NCBI GenBank assembly: GCA_013399895.1
Contig: VXBA01005592.1
Span: 100,471 to 164,470 of the forward strand
Direction of reading: 5' to 3'
DNA length: 64,000 bases
From: Serilophus lunatus
Lineage: Eukaryota; Chordata; Aves; Passeriformes; Eurylaimidae
The position numbers and the translations under genes are program-made. This document shows positions 11,756-24,056 of this stretch, piece by piece. The notes beneath the pieces were generated by a model. That model was not told the DNA's origin. It saw nothing but the letters and a program-made list of their open reading frames with translations, and did no database searches. Position 1 is the stretch's first letter; each line of letters opens with the position of its first letter.

Positions 11756-12530
11756 TGTGCTGGTTTTAAAGTAATCCAGCAAGAGAAATGAACTCAAGAG
11801 AGTTTACAAGACAGAGTTACAATTTTCTAAAAAGATAAAATACATACAATGATACAAAGAAAACTGATTTTTACCCTCAAGGACAGAGCAAACCCAGCAC
11901 CCTGGGACAAGAATAGCTCAGTGCTTGTCAGCTCCTGTGCTGAGCACCACATGGTGTCCCTGGTGTAAAGCAGAAGGGAAGGAAACCTGTTGGTCAGGAT
12001 GATGGTCACAGTTCCAACAATGTAATGGTCACAGTCTCATCAAGAGTGGCAGTCACAGTCCTGTTGAAGTTCTGTTCCTCCTCTGGATCCGTTGAGTTGT
12101 AACAGAAGTCTCAAAGCTGAAGATTATATAGGCTCAGGTTCAGTTGGGAATGGGTGGTTTAACTCTGTGAGTCATGGGATATTTTTGGACTTTTTGATGA
12201 TCCAGGTCGTTGTAACTGCCTATTATGCCAGTGCAGCTGGGTCCATTAGCAGACATGACAACTCCAGTTGGGAGTGAAGGTGTTAATGCCTCTCTAAGGG
12301 GGTTGGCATGACCAGCTGAGTCATTGGTGTGAAAAGAGACACTCCCCTGCCTCGGAGTTATTTGTCTCTTTCGTTATCTGCTGTGGCCTGAGGTCTCAGG
12401 TGTGCCCTGGGCAGCCACTAAAAATGATTCATTATTAACGGTCCATCAGAAATTACACGGGGTATAGAATATACAGTTTTGGTTATACACACATAGTGAT
12501 AAAATGATCCTGATCCCTGTAACTAGGACA
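11756..12530 (-). mobile_element. Solo LTR, 775 bp, ERVL-like, 5-bp TSD
   Basis: The element begins TGTGCTGG and ends TAGGACA on the plus strand, so it has TG...CA termini, and it is flanked by an exact 5-bp duplication AGAGT (11751-11755 and 12531-12535). On the minus strand a TATATAATC TATA-like box lies at 12124-12132, near mid-element, and the 3' terminus reads AAAACCAGCACA, a terminus type shared with two other LTRs in this window. No internal retroviral sequence lies next to it, so it is a solo LTR left by recombination between the two LTRs of a provirus. Orientation rests mainly on the TATA position. Confidence 0.85.
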
Positions 12531-12535
12531 AGAGT
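12531..12535. repeat. Right target-site duplication AGAGT of the LTR
   Basis: This is an exact copy of 11751-11755, immediately after the terminal CA of the LTR. Confidence 0.85.
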
Positions 12536-13643
12536 CCATTTCAATGTACCCTAAATCTACACATGTATACCTCTAGCCACCTACTCTTTCAAATGTATAC
12601 AGATTCTATAAATGCCTTGTCTGGGTAGGTTTGTCTAGGAGTCTGAATACAAAGGGAAGGTATCAGAGACAGGAGAGATGTAGTCTATCTCAGGAAGGAA
12701 TTTAAGCACTACTCAAGATGCCTGATAAAGAATTATGGTCAAATTTTTTTTTGCCAGGCTCACAGAATGTCAAGAGATACTAGGTTAGTGTAGATTTGTG
12801 CAGCAAAGTCAAAGGTATGCATCAAGAAATCCTGTAATCATATATTAGAAGTTATAGTTTCATGTCTTTTACCCCTCTGCAGCAGTGAGACAAAAACAGC
12901 AGGCAATTACCCATCCTTTTCTGTCTCTTATAGCCACAGCTGAGACCTCCCATGCACCACATAAAGCTCCTTTTTAAAATTAATGAAGGCTAATTAAGGA
13001 AAATAAGCTCCACAAGTAAAAAAAGAAAGAAGTTGCCCTTGTATAAAGACAACTCTAGTTAGTAATAACCACTAAATGCCATTCCATTGGATAAATGCCA
13101 TATACAGTAACTAACTGTAATATGAACTGATGAATGTTATCTCTTTCCAAGCAGATTAGATAAGTTAATCAAATGCTAGTTAGTTTTAACTCTTACTTTA
13201 AATAAGGTTATTTTTAATAAAAAATTTATGAAAATGCCGAATAATTTGAGCTAAGTGAAATATTATGGAAGAATAAAGAAAAAAAATTAATTAAGATTTA
13301 AAGAAACCACTACAGATCAATTTATCTGACTATACCACATCTGGATACTACAAAATTCACATTCTAAATTTTGGAGAAATAAAAAGAGACACTCTCCCCT
13401 TCCCCTTCCCCATCAGTATATTGAAGAAATTGTTTTCAGAAGCATACCCATTATGGTATAAAATAAAACTCAGAAATATTCATCCAGCTGCTAGAACTTG
13501 CCCCTAAAAAGAAATGTATCAACTAATAAGAACTCTAAAGGTTATGTAGCTTATCTCTGGTATCATTGGGTCAGTGTTATTCATATATATTAATATATAA
13601 TTAACAGTCAAATATCAATATATTAACATATATGTAGATTATA
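12536..13643. other. AT-rich stretch, nothing recognised
   Basis: No gene or repeat signature was seen. The stretch ends in a TA-rich segment (about 13580-13640) directly before a CR1 copy. Confidence 0.55.
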
Positions 13644-14064
13644 TGAAAATGGAGCACCTCTTCTATGAAGATAGGCTGAGAAAGTTTGTTCTATTCAGCC
13701 TGGAGAAGAGAAGGTTGCGTGAAAACTTCATAGCAACCTCCCAGTATCTGAAGAAGGCCTACAGGGAAGCTGAAGAGTGTCTCTTCATCAGGAGCTGTAC
13801 TGACAGGACAATCAGTAATGGGTAGAAATTGAAAGAGGGGAAATTTAGGTTAGGAAGAAAATTTTGATTGTGGCAATGATTAGACTCTGTAACAGGTTGC
13901 CCGGGGAGGTTGTAGATGCCCCAACCCTGACAGTGTTAAAAGCCAGGTTACATAAGGTCCAAGCAATCTCATCTAGTGGGAAGTGTCCCTCCCCATAACA
14001 AGGGAAGTTGGGAACAGATGATCTTTAAGGCTCATTTCAACTCTTCAACATTCTATTATTCAAT
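13644..14064 (+). mobile_element. CR1 LINE 3' region (plus strand)
   Basis: It begins in the CR1 sequence after the reverse transcriptase ('gagcacctcttctatgaagataggctgag', then 'ttcagcctggagaagagaagg') and runs through the 3' untranslated region ('gttgcccggggaggttgtagatgcccc') to a decayed terminal octamer region at 14051-14064. It is 5'-truncated, as is usual for CR1. The open frame at 13643-13825 is the tail of ORF2, not a gene. Confidence 0.9.
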
Positions 14065-14139
14065 GCAATTTGTATTTATACGTAGTATGAAGGGAATATA
14101 TATTCATATATACTATACACATTGATAATCAGGGTAGAA

Positions 14140-14313
14140 TCTGATTGCCCAGAGAATTTGTAGGTGCCCCGTCCAATGGCATGTTCATGGCCAGGCTGGA
14201 TGGGGCTTGAAGAAACCTTGTCTAGGGAAAGATATCCCTGTCAATGCCAGGGGGTTGAAATTAGATGGTCTTTAAGATCCCTTCTAACCCAAAACATTCT
14301 ATGACTCTGTGAT
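14140..14313 (+). mobile_element. Second CR1 LINE 3' end (plus strand)
   Basis: A short CR1 3' end lies about 75 bp after the previous copy. It runs from 'gattgcccagagaatttgtaggtgcccc' through 'tttaagatcccttctaaccc' to the terminal units ATTCTATG and ACTCTGTG at 14295-14312. Because it overlaps in content with the first copy, it is a separate insertion rather than a continuation. Confidence 0.9.
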
Positions 14314-15170
14314 TGAGGCCATTCTCCCTTGTCCTATAACTACATGCCCTTGTGAAAAGTCTCACTTCAGTTTTCTTCTCAGCCCTCTTCAGTTAATGGG
14401 AAGTGACTTATCAAGGTCCCACTGAATCGCATCCCCTTTCTTCAGTGAATCAACTGTACCACACAGCTTGGTGTCATCTGCAAACTTGCTGAGAGTACAC
14501 TCAATCCCACTGTCTATGTCACTGATGAAGATATTTAAATAATATTGTTCCCAGTATGGAACTTTAAAGGACACTACTCATTACTAGTATTCCCTAGGAT
14601 ACTGAGACATTTATTTTAACTCTTTGGATGCAACCAGCCATCCAAATTCTTATCTGTCCAACAGTGTATCCACCAAACCCACCTCTCTCCAATATAGCAG
14701 CAAGAGTGTTATGGGGGACCATATAAAAGGGCTTACAGAAGCCTAAGAAGATGACATTGTTGCTTTTCTCTATCTGCTGATGCAGACATTTATCATAGAA
14801 AACCAGTCATGCATTATTTGCCCTTGTTGAAACCATGTTGGCTGTCTCTAATTGCTTCTCTGACTTCCATGTCTTCAAGGAGTATCTGCTCTATGATCTC
14901 ACCAGACATGAGGTTAGGCTGGCTGGTTGGTAGATCTTCAGTGTCCTCTTCTTTACCTTTTTAAAAAATAGCTGTGATCTTTTTCTTTTTCCTAGTCACT
15001 GGAGAATTTTCTTAGGAGTCACAATTTTTAAATATGACGGAGAACTATATCCAAATATCCATCAAATAACTACATTAGCCAATTCCCTTAGAACCCTGAA
15101 ATGCATCTGGTTGAGACCCATGGACTTGTGTATGTTCAGGCTCCTCAGGGTCTTTCAAATCAGGAGACAG
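14314..15170 (-). mobile_element. CR1 LINE fragment, minus strand, with internal deletion
   Basis: The first about 75 bases (14314-14390) match a CR1 3' untranslated segment in reverse ('ccattctcccttgtcctataactacatgccc'). The sequence then jumps to the ORF2 reverse-transcriptase region. Translated on the minus strand, 14389-14574 contains 'DSGIECTLSKFADDTKLCG', the catalytic FADD block (motif C). Further upstream ORF2 sequence extends to about 15170. Compared with the usual CR1 order, several hundred bases between these two parts are missing. The copy abuts the plus-strand CR1 at 14313, giving a tail-to-tail arrangement. Confidence 0.85.
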
Positions 15171-18100
15171 CCATGGCCACAGCACGGGAAAATTAAGGTT
15201 TCTCTTCATTTTTTTCAGGGCTAGATGAAGGCATTTAATGATCCTATGTTGGAGGCAGCTGAAAATTGAATAATTGCAATCAGTTTCAATTTTCAAAAAA
15301 CTATATAATTTTAAAAAAGAATATTTAAAAAATGTTATCTGCTGCATAATGGCATTTAGCTGTGGGGATTAAGAAACTACTTACTACAAAAATTTGAATT
15401 AAGTCCTTCTGTGAATTGCAGCCAATCTAAGAAAGCCAGAGCAAGGTTTTGCTTTGATAAGAGTTAGAAAAACAATTCTTGCTAAATAAAATGTCTTTTG
15501 GAACTAAATATTTGTGTAACAGTCTGGATGAAATGTACCATAAATGGATGGACTTTACTGAGTTATTAATAGATTTTTGAGTGAGAGAATTGTGCATGAT
15601 AGTAAAGTTGATGGAAGAAAAAATGTTGAATGTAAACTACTGTGTTACTGAACTCGGGCTATACCAGCAGGAATGCCTTCTACTGCCCTGTGTGCTGACC
15701 AACCAAACCAGAGCAAAGCATGAAGTAAGCAGAACTTAACTTCATTAATTTTAATGATCACTGTGACCCTTGTACAATCACAGATTTTCCCAGTGAGAGG
15801 GGAAATCTTCTTCAGAGGGGCTTGATTGTTTTGTCATCTCTCTAAGGACTAGTTATGTTTTTTTTAAAACCACATAAGATCCTCAGTAAATTTTCTATAA
15901 ATTAAAATTTATTAAAAGATCCTGAAACAGGAAGGAGTACTCAGAAGAGAGATATAAGAAAGCAAGCTGCATCCATCTCAAGTATGACAGATGGACCCCA
16001 AAGTCAGCAATTAAAATAATTCAGTGGGCTTTTTTAAGGATGATCTATTGACTAAAGGAATTGTATCTACATGTATATATTAAAATACAAGAAAGATGAT
16101 TTTATATTGGAAAGCGTGGGATCTGGCTTGATATAAATGGTATAGAAAAAGGAGCCAATACTGTCCTTATTTCAGATGAGATAAAGTGAAAGTTGGAAGA
16201 TATCTGTTTTATTAGACAGGAATAGGGTCAATCTGCAGAAGCACAACTTTGAGAAACTAGTTTTAGTCCCGGAATAGACCACAGATAGCATTAAAGTGCA
16301 CATGCATTCCCTAAATGCTATCTCTTACTGCAACTGCTGGGAGCGTAACACTGACCTAGATCACTAGGCTCTCTCAGTAAGTACTTCTTTTGTTCTTGCA
16401 ACTGCTTAATTTTTTATGACTGACTACAACATGAAGTTTAGAAAAGTGCTAATGAAATCTGCCAGTAAAACAAAGCTGTACGTCAATGCAGAGTAAGAAT
16501 GACTAACAAAGAGCTGGACAACCTCAAGGATAGCAGCACAAGAAACACCATCAAACTTATTAACACAAGAATTAAAACTCATTAATATTTTACTAAGGAT
16601 TTCTGCTTTAAACAATATCATGATACTGGGACATAACAAAGTAATATAAAGACTCAAAAGGATGCAACCCTGAAAATGTAGATGTTATTATACAAGAAGC
16701 ATTTCAATGGAAATAGGAATATATTGCTGCCATGATAGCTGTACTTCATCAGAATGTTTTTTGACATTCGGGTCACTTATGTTACACTTACATTCAGGAA
16801 AGATTCACCAAACTGGACTGGTTCCAAGGATTCAGCTATTAGGATGCTCAGAAAAACAGCATGCTGGTCTTAAGAAAAGAGGAGAAAAGTTATCTCTAAA
16901 CTGCAGTTGGAGAAGACAATGCAGTCAGAGTGCTGTGTGAGAATACTAGCTTTAAGCTAGCAAGTTTGGGTACTGTCAACAGTCCAATAGCAACAATAAA
17001 TCGTTCAGTATGAGCTAAGTTAATGTCAAGAAATTTTCATATACTGTTACGACTGAAAACATACATAATTCGCATTACTGCACAGTACTTTATCTTTCTT
17101 TTACATCAAAGTTGCGATGAACCCAATGTCTTATTGTTAGTATGTTCCTTTCATGATCTCTAACTGATGAATTCTCATGATCAAGACTTTGTATGCCTAA
17201 GCAATAATCCATTTTCTCTATAAAACTTTGTAAATTACATTGTATAAATGAAAATATCCAACAATTATAACTTAATTTTTCATTTAGATTCAAAGGACTA
17301 AAGACTGAAAATTTATATTCATTTCTTTCTAGTCTGTGCATAAACATTTTATTTTAAAAAATAGTCCACTGCTCTAAAGAGAAGAAAGCAGAATAATTCT
17401 TTCTGCAAATTTACTGTAAATTCTGGTATCTCATTAGGATCCCTGCTCAGTATCTCTCCAGACACCACTGTGACCTTGTTGTAGTATGAGTATCATTGAT
17501 CAAGAAACAGAAAACTGTCAAGTCTCTTTTAATGTGGGAAAACTGCTGCAGAACAGAGATGTACAGAAAATGGTGCACAGATGTACATGCAAATGGCACT
17601 TTTTGAAAATAAAGAAATCATTACACTTCTGGAGGAAAATTAAATTTCTTGTTCTGTAATACAATCGAACTGAAGAGAGAAATTCTAGAATTTTTAAAAA
17701 AATAAGTAAAGACTCACCATCTGTTATCTACTACATCTGTTATCTGCTACAGTGCCTGCAAGATGAACAACTTTAAGATGTTTCAAATCAGCGAGTGAAT
17801 GTTGTTCTGGACAGTGGAATGACGCAGGACACAATACAATCATTGCAGCATATCCCAGGGAAGAGATAAACAAGGCAATAAGCTAATCTACTTAAACCAA
17901 AATAAATGTCAACATGCCATATTTAAAGTAAACCAAGTGTATATGTATATGCATCAGTATAGATGTATCATTTCCCCCTTGCATAAGTGTTAGTGACTCA
18001 ATCACTTCTCATGTGCAACCCCTCAAATAAAAAAACCAAACCAATCAAACCACCACCTAAAAGCAAAGCAAATTAAAAAGGAAATTCTAGTGTTTCTTAT

Positions 18101-19854
18101 TGTAAAGGGATGTAGTGGAGTCAATTTCTGCTCTTAACTATAAGGGCCACAAGGGCCATGACTTCCTTCTAGGAGGAAATTAGAACTCATTTGAAGAATC
18201 TGCCATCTGTACTATTCTGAATTTCTTTATATGGATTATCTTTGAGAGATAAAGTCAACTGTATCATAACAGAGGATCAGGTTCTCATTTACAACTAAGT
18301 TTCTTTACAGTGCTTAAAGAAGCTTTCCCATTTACTTTAAGAACTTTCTATGCTGCCTGAGATGAGTAAACAAATTTAGCTGAAACTGGATGAGCGTATA
18401 CTGGCTCTGTGCATACATAGGGAAGAGAGCTACATGGGGGGAACCCAGACATGTGAATGAAAGGAAAGATAACTAAGACAGAGCAGGGGAACTAAGCCCA
18501 AAGTTTTTAACTCCATGATTACTGAATGAAAAACTACAAGTTAACTGGATTTTTTTGTTGTTTTATTTTATTGGAAAATAAATATACTAAGCTATAATAA
18601 CTATTTATTCTTCTAGTCTGTGTGAAATTTGAATAAACATGTACATTGCTGAATTTTACAAGCCCTAAAAATAAACTGGAGGAATAAGTCATTAATTGAG
18701 CTAGGAGAGAAGAATAATAAACTGGGAGTCTAGCCTTTGTGACTCATTAGTTTCTGCTTCAGTATTAAACATCCAGGGAACAGGAAAGTATTTTTAGCTA
18801 AGATTTTACAAACTGATTTGGTCTTTGAGATGTCCATTTCATTCAGCTGAGAAAATATTATTTGCAGGCAAGGGAGTAAGCTGTCACATTATCTGTAGTG
18901 AAATTGCTAATTTTGAGCACTTAAAGTGGAGAAGGTCAATAGCAACAGAAAAAATTAATAGGCATGTGGCTTTTATAAAATTTCACGAAGTTTAGACTCT
19001 CCTTGTTAGCAATAACACTTGGTTAGAAGCTAGAATCTGCAAAAGCAAGTTAATTCTTGGGTTGCTGTGACAACCTTAACGCAGCTTCTGCAGAAACCTG
19101 AAATTGTATCTAAGAATACAATGCAACTGTATAGAGATGAAAAGGAAGAATAAAAGAAGAAGGTGATTTTATTTGGGTTTTATTGTCTTATCTATCACAT
19201 TTTTGAACAACAAAATGCAGAATTTATATTGATTTGGTTTTGGTTTATCAATTTTTTTGTTATTACAAGCTCAAGATCTTTATTATTTTGAACAATTATG
19301 TCTATATTTAACCATTACAATATTGAACTGGTAGACAGATAAACTTCACATTTTGTTCTGAATTCTCATCTTAGCTAGAGCAAATCTCGAATTTATTCTA
19401 TGCAAATGAAATGCATTTGCTTCCTAAGGAAATAGAGCTTGTTAAGAGGAGAGGATTGGACAAGAAAAGAGTCCAAATTCAACTGAAATATTTGTGCAGA
19501 TCAAGAAGTGGGGAAATACTCCTGAGGCATCTCTATTCCACAGTTTAGACCAGCATTGACTTCAGAAGGAAAATTGCAAGAACTCATAAGATTAAAATGA
19601 ATCCCCTGTATTCTCATAGCTTCCTCGTAAAGTTGAGGAAACCCAAGGGTGTATATGGTCATCATTAAAATTCATTGGCAAAGCAAGAAAAATCAGAAGA
19701 GGAACATCTACTATATGTTCAGTGACTGTTTTTATTTAAGGTTTAATATACTTAAATATCTGAGAGTCTTCCGGCATAACAAACAACTTCTTAATAGATA
19801 AACAAATTATTAGTAATATTAATGATCCCAGGAAAAAAATAAAAAGAAAAATCC
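15171..19854. other. AT-rich non-coding stretch, nothing recognised
   Basis: Only short chance frames occur on either strand, and no repeat family was recognised. The stretch includes ordinary A- and T-runs. Confidence 0.55.
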
Positions 19855-19989
19855 AGACAAACAAACCAACAAACTCAAAAAAACCCCAAAAACCAAAAAA
19901 AACCAACCACCAACAACAAAATCCCCACAAAAAAACTCAAAACCAACCAACCAAAAAAAACCCCCAAAAAACCCCAACAAACCAAAAAA
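19855..19989. repeat. A/C-rich low-complexity tract
   Basis: The plus strand here is almost entirely A and C, with CAAA, CCAA and CCCCAAAAA motifs. The long minus-strand Phe/Trp/Gly-rich open frames at 19736-20010 are produced by this composition and are not genes. The tract could be a degraded A-rich retroposon tail. Confidence 0.8.
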
Positions 19990-20941
19990 GGCAATGGAGT
20001 CAGAGTCCATGTGTCATGAAGAAGCAAAAATGGGCAGAGATTTTCTTCATAAAAGTTAATTAAATTAATTTCCTAATAAATCACTTTTCAAAACAACTTT
20101 TCAATCTGGAAAGTCCATTCTGAGTTCTTCAGAGAAATTAAAAACACAGACTTGACTTTGAGAGTTTGAAGACCTCATGAACGGATAACTTTGTAGTTAG
20201 CCCCCTTTTTTTTTCACTGACACTGTTTATTTTAACTGAAGCTGAATTGAAAACAGGAAGAAAAATGTTGTAAGAATCCTCTCAAATATCCTGAACAGAT
20301 CTTTTTCTTAAGTTTTAGCAGGTCCGCTTTCCATACAACCACCCCTTCACACACACCACACAGAGAAATACACTTCTGACTTAAAGGGCTAAATATCAAA
20401 AGATTATCATCAAAAGAATTGATTTTAAAAGAACATTGCTGAAGAAAACCTACATTACACATTTACACCAGAAACTTAAGCCTAAAATTACACTCCTCTG
20501 ATTAGAGAACAGAAAACTTCAGATTCATCTTGTGCCTAAATAAAGCCAGCTAACTGTGAAAGAGATTCCTTAGTCTTTTTCATATTGGTTTATTTCAGAT
20601 GAATTTAATGAATGTAAAGGCAGATTCATAAAAACACACAAGCCCAGATATCCTCACATATTGAAATTGATCAACAATGTTCAATGATAGAGACCTGGAT
20701 AAAGTGTATTAGAAGAACTAAACGAATTAGCAAGATTAGCTTTGTTTATGAGAAACACTGTCACATATTTCATACAAAAGGGCATAGATAGTACTAGATT
20801 CATTTTGTAAACCTATGATTCCAGAAATATGTACTGAATCCTTTCAGTCTCCTGACACTAATTTCCCATAAAAATAGGGACTACAGATTTGCAGAAGCAC
20901 TGTCGTGAGAATAAGCTCTATTTCAATGAACAGGAGTTTTG
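19990..20941. other. AT-rich stretch, nothing recognised
   Basis: No gene or repeat signature was seen. Confidence 0.5.
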
Positions 20942-20948
20942 CTCAGGT

Positions 20949-21032
20949 AAAAAAAAATTCTAAAAAAAAAAATTCTAAAAAAAANNNNAAAAAAAATAAA
21001 AAAAAAAAATTCTAAAAAAAAAAAAAAAAAAG
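20949..21032. repeat. Poly(A) tract with TTCT interruptions and a 4-N assembly gap
   Basis: A-runs are separated by 'attctaaa' units. Four unknown bases lie at 20985-20988, so true length and sequence are unresolved. The 'ATTCT' interruptions recur, making it a degenerate (A)nTTCT repeat. Confidence 0.8.
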
Positions 21033-21221
21033 ATATAATCTCAAGCTATATTCCAAATTCAAGGAGACACTCTAAAGAAAATACTTTCAATTTCCAATGT
21101 CAGAGAAGGAAAAAGCTGAAGGCAATTTTAAAGGGATCATTAAAAGCATTTTTAGAAGCAGATTCATAATAAATGCATTTATTTAAAGGAAAATGTATTC
21201 TATCTTTATGAAAGCTAAATA

Positions 21222-21248
21222 TTGAGGTACAAAATTTTTGTACCTCAA
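21222..21248. repeat. Near-perfect 27-bp palindrome
   Basis: The left arm TTGAGGTACAAAA (21222-21234) and right arm TTTTGTACCTCAA (21236-21248) are exact reverse complements around a single central T. No function can be assigned. It could be a chance cruciform or a footprint. Confidence 0.85.
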
Positions 21249-21949
21249 AAAAAAATCCTGAGAGGACAATTAATGTTACTCAGTTTCATTTGATCCTGAG
21301 ATGTTTCATCAGACAACTGTTAAAGATCTCAACAGAGACCACGTGTAAGAAAGACAAACTGTCATTTTTAGAAGATTGGGTATTAAACACTCTGTTCTTC
21401 TATTTCTCCTCAAAGTTTCTGTGCTGTCTGCAGATATATGAGAGAGGAATCAGCAAGGAAGGAGCTGGGAGAGAAGCTGCTACTGTTTCTGGCTAATGCC
21501 AGGCTAATGCTAATGCTCTGCTAGTGCTAAAAGCAAAAGAGGCTTCTTTCATCTCCTCCACTGTGGAAATAATTTTTTATCTTAATAATTCGCAGATAGA
21601 CTGTTAATATTGAGGGAGTATTAGCTTATAGGAGTACCCTGTCTTCAAAGAGCAGGTCTACACAGGTCCATGGTTCAGCAAGGTGCCCAGGCACACTCAC
21701 GGCTTAAATGCATGGATGAGCTAATTAATATATCAGTCCATGGCAGCAGTTAGTAGCTGACTGAAGGCTGAGGTGAGGCTGTGATAATATCTAGATTAAA
21801 AATGTCAAACTGTGACTACAAGCACTGCTGTCAGCATGAAAATATTGGAAAACAAAAATAATACAGTAAACTGATAGCATGAGGGAAGGTGATTTGTTCA
21901 AGTGCCTGCTTATTCAGACTTGTAGAAGCATAGAAGATAAGGAGGCTAA
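21249..21949. other. AT-rich stretch, nothing recognised
   Basis: No exon or repeat was recognised. Confidence 0.5.
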
Positions 21950-22533
21950 TGTGTATGTCTCAAACAGTGATAGTTGGATAGCTGTACAGATGACTAAGAT
22001 TTGTTGGTAAATAGCACTCTGTGAGCAAGAACTGGGTGTGGCTGGAGAAGGTGGTAGAGCAGAACTTTCCTGGAACAAACACCTTTGTTCTGGCTCCTAA
22101 AGATAAGCACAACAAAGTACATTGCAAGCACAGGAATGAGACTGAGAAACAGGCATGGGTTGTTGACCAAATGCTGACCCAGTAGGAAAGGATCAAGACC
22201 ACTAAGGACCTTGAAAGCCCTTTGAGCTATTTCTAGAAAGGTCTAGAAGAAAAAAAAATTATTTTCATAGAAAGTGAGAAACTTATCTGCAGGCTGGGGA
22301 AAGCTTATCAATAAAAAGGATAACCCCACCAATCCCAGGCAGCGCCACCAGTACCCTGGACATCACATCAGCTGGACTGGCACTGGAGCCAGGAATGGTG
22401 ATCATCCTTTCTTCCTTTTTTTCTTGTCTTTCTGTCTCCCTCTCTGCCCTTTCACTCTACTATTTATTCAAAACCCACTGCCGTTTGCTTATGCTAGGGA
22501 TTAATTTTAATTCACGCCTCCGACGGTTTGACA
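21950..22533 (+). mobile_element. Probable solo LTR of an endogenous retrovirus
   Basis: The segment differs in composition from its AT-rich surroundings and has LTR-like architecture. A GC-moderate left part precedes an ATAAAAAGG TATA-like site at about 22311-22319. Then come 'gagccaggaatggtgatcatc', a long pyrimidine tract (about 22405-22460) and an end 'cctccgacggtttgaca' finishing in CA. It resembles avian LTRs as I remember them, but I found no clear TG start or target duplication. The left boundary and the plus orientation are tentative. Confidence 0.5.
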
Positions 22534-23833
22534 AGCATTGAGGATTTTACATAAAATATTCTGAGTATCAGAAAGGTACTTACTGTTAAATATTGATGGT
22601 AGACATGTTCATATGCTGTTCTTCTCAAGCATCTATTTACAATCTTACAACTGAAGCCTAAAGTTCTTGCTAAAATAGATTCTCACCTTGACAACTCTTT
22701 CTTGAGTTACAAATAATTTCACATGAAATACAAAAAGCTGGCTCCACCCTTTTGGAGCAATGAGTCCAGGTAAAGTTGCATAAACACAAGTAAACATAGT
22801 TTAAAAAATGCAGGGACCTCTCACCCGACAGATGTACAGCAGTGCTGGAGCACACTGAGCTTCCAAGGGAGATAAAAGTTGTTGAGACTTTTCTTAGGAG
22901 AAAATGCTTAATAGATGAAAGTGGAAAACATATAACTTCAGATTACAGGATTATTTATTCTTTATTTCCATTTTTTTCCTCCATTTTTTTCCTTTATTTC
23001 TTGATGTTACATTTCTAATATATTTAATTCTAAAAGCAAATAAGTAAATAGGTAATACATTAAATAATTCAGTTAGCAATAAATTACTTCTGCAATTTCA
23101 AGAATTGTCAGAACAGGTTCCAAAGGAAACTTCAGAGCAGAAATCCTTCAGTGATATATCATCCATGTAGACAGCTCCAATTATTTCATGGTGTTTCCTA
23201 TTTTTTTATCATCTGGGTACAAAGGATTTTTAATTTTATCTGCTGTTTGATATAAAGCAGCTTAATGCTTGAATGTGTAAAAGGAAAACACATTAAGAAA
23301 TTAAGTCCTCTAAGGGCTTTAAACTGTTATTCATCATTCATCTATCTTTAACAAAAAAGCACCCATCTAAATTATGGACATACATAAAGTTGCATATCTT
23401 ATTTTTTTTCTTTATTGGAAGCACTGAAAGAATTCTAGATTATTAATAATTTTAGGCCAAAGAGTATTCCCACTGACTGCACTTGGGCTACTCTGATGCA
23501 AACAGGCACAAGTAGATGTCAGACTTGCAGAATTGGGAGGTGAACATGTAACTGAGTTAGAGAAATGGAAGACTGTTTAGGCATTAAAGAATATGAACTG
23601 TTCAATAGCGTGTTAAATCAGAAAGTGTTGATCCACCAAATGTGAAATTCCATCCATTAGTGCACAAGATATCTCAATCCGAGGCAAAAGAAGACTTTGA
23701 TGTGGAGACAAAAGTATTCCTGAAGAGAGGTTCACTCATGAACAATCAGACCACTTACCTGGACCATAAGAGATTGATGCTTGAATCTTCTTTCTGCCTG
23801 ATTTATACTAAGAATCATTACACACAGAGAATA
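22534..23833. other. AT-rich stretch, nothing recognised
   Basis: No gene or repeat was recognised. Short T-runs occur at about 22970-23000 and 23402-23410. Confidence 0.5.
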
Positions 23834-24056
23834 AACAAGGTTGGAAAAGACTGTAGAGATCATCAAGTCCAACCTTTTACCTAACAACCTATCCAACACC
23901 AATCCATCATCTAAACCATCTAGACCATCTAAACCATCTAAACAATCTAAATCATCTAAATCATGTCACTAAGTTCTTCATCCTTAAACACATCCAGGGA
24001 TGGTGACTCCACCATCTCCCTGGGAAGCCCATTCCAATGGACCAACTCTTTCAGTT
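23834..24056 (-). mobile_element. CR1 LINE 3' region (minus strand)
   Basis: The plus strand reads 'aaggttggaaaagactgtagagatcatcaagtccaacc' and later 'catccagggatggtgactccaccatctccctgggaagcccattccaatg', the reverse complement of a CR1 3' untranslated region. The middle is occupied by a 9-bp tandem repeat (23908-23961). Confidence 0.9.
23908..23961. repeat. 9-bp minisatellite, six units, inside CR1
   Basis: Six head-to-tail copies of CATCTAAAC and close variants (CATCTAGAC, AATCTAAAT, CATCTAAAT) replace part of the CR1 tail. Such expansion probably arose by slippage from a single CR1-derived 'ccatctaaacc' motif. Confidence 0.9.

Noticed and set aside
14389..14574. Possible reverse-transcriptase gene (FADD motif)
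   Set aside because: It is a short remnant of CR1 ORF2 within a truncated, internally deleted minus-strand copy.
19736..20010. Hydrophobic Phe/Trp/Gly-rich minus-strand frames resembling membrane proteins
   Set aside because: They are translations of the A/C-rich low-complexity tract.
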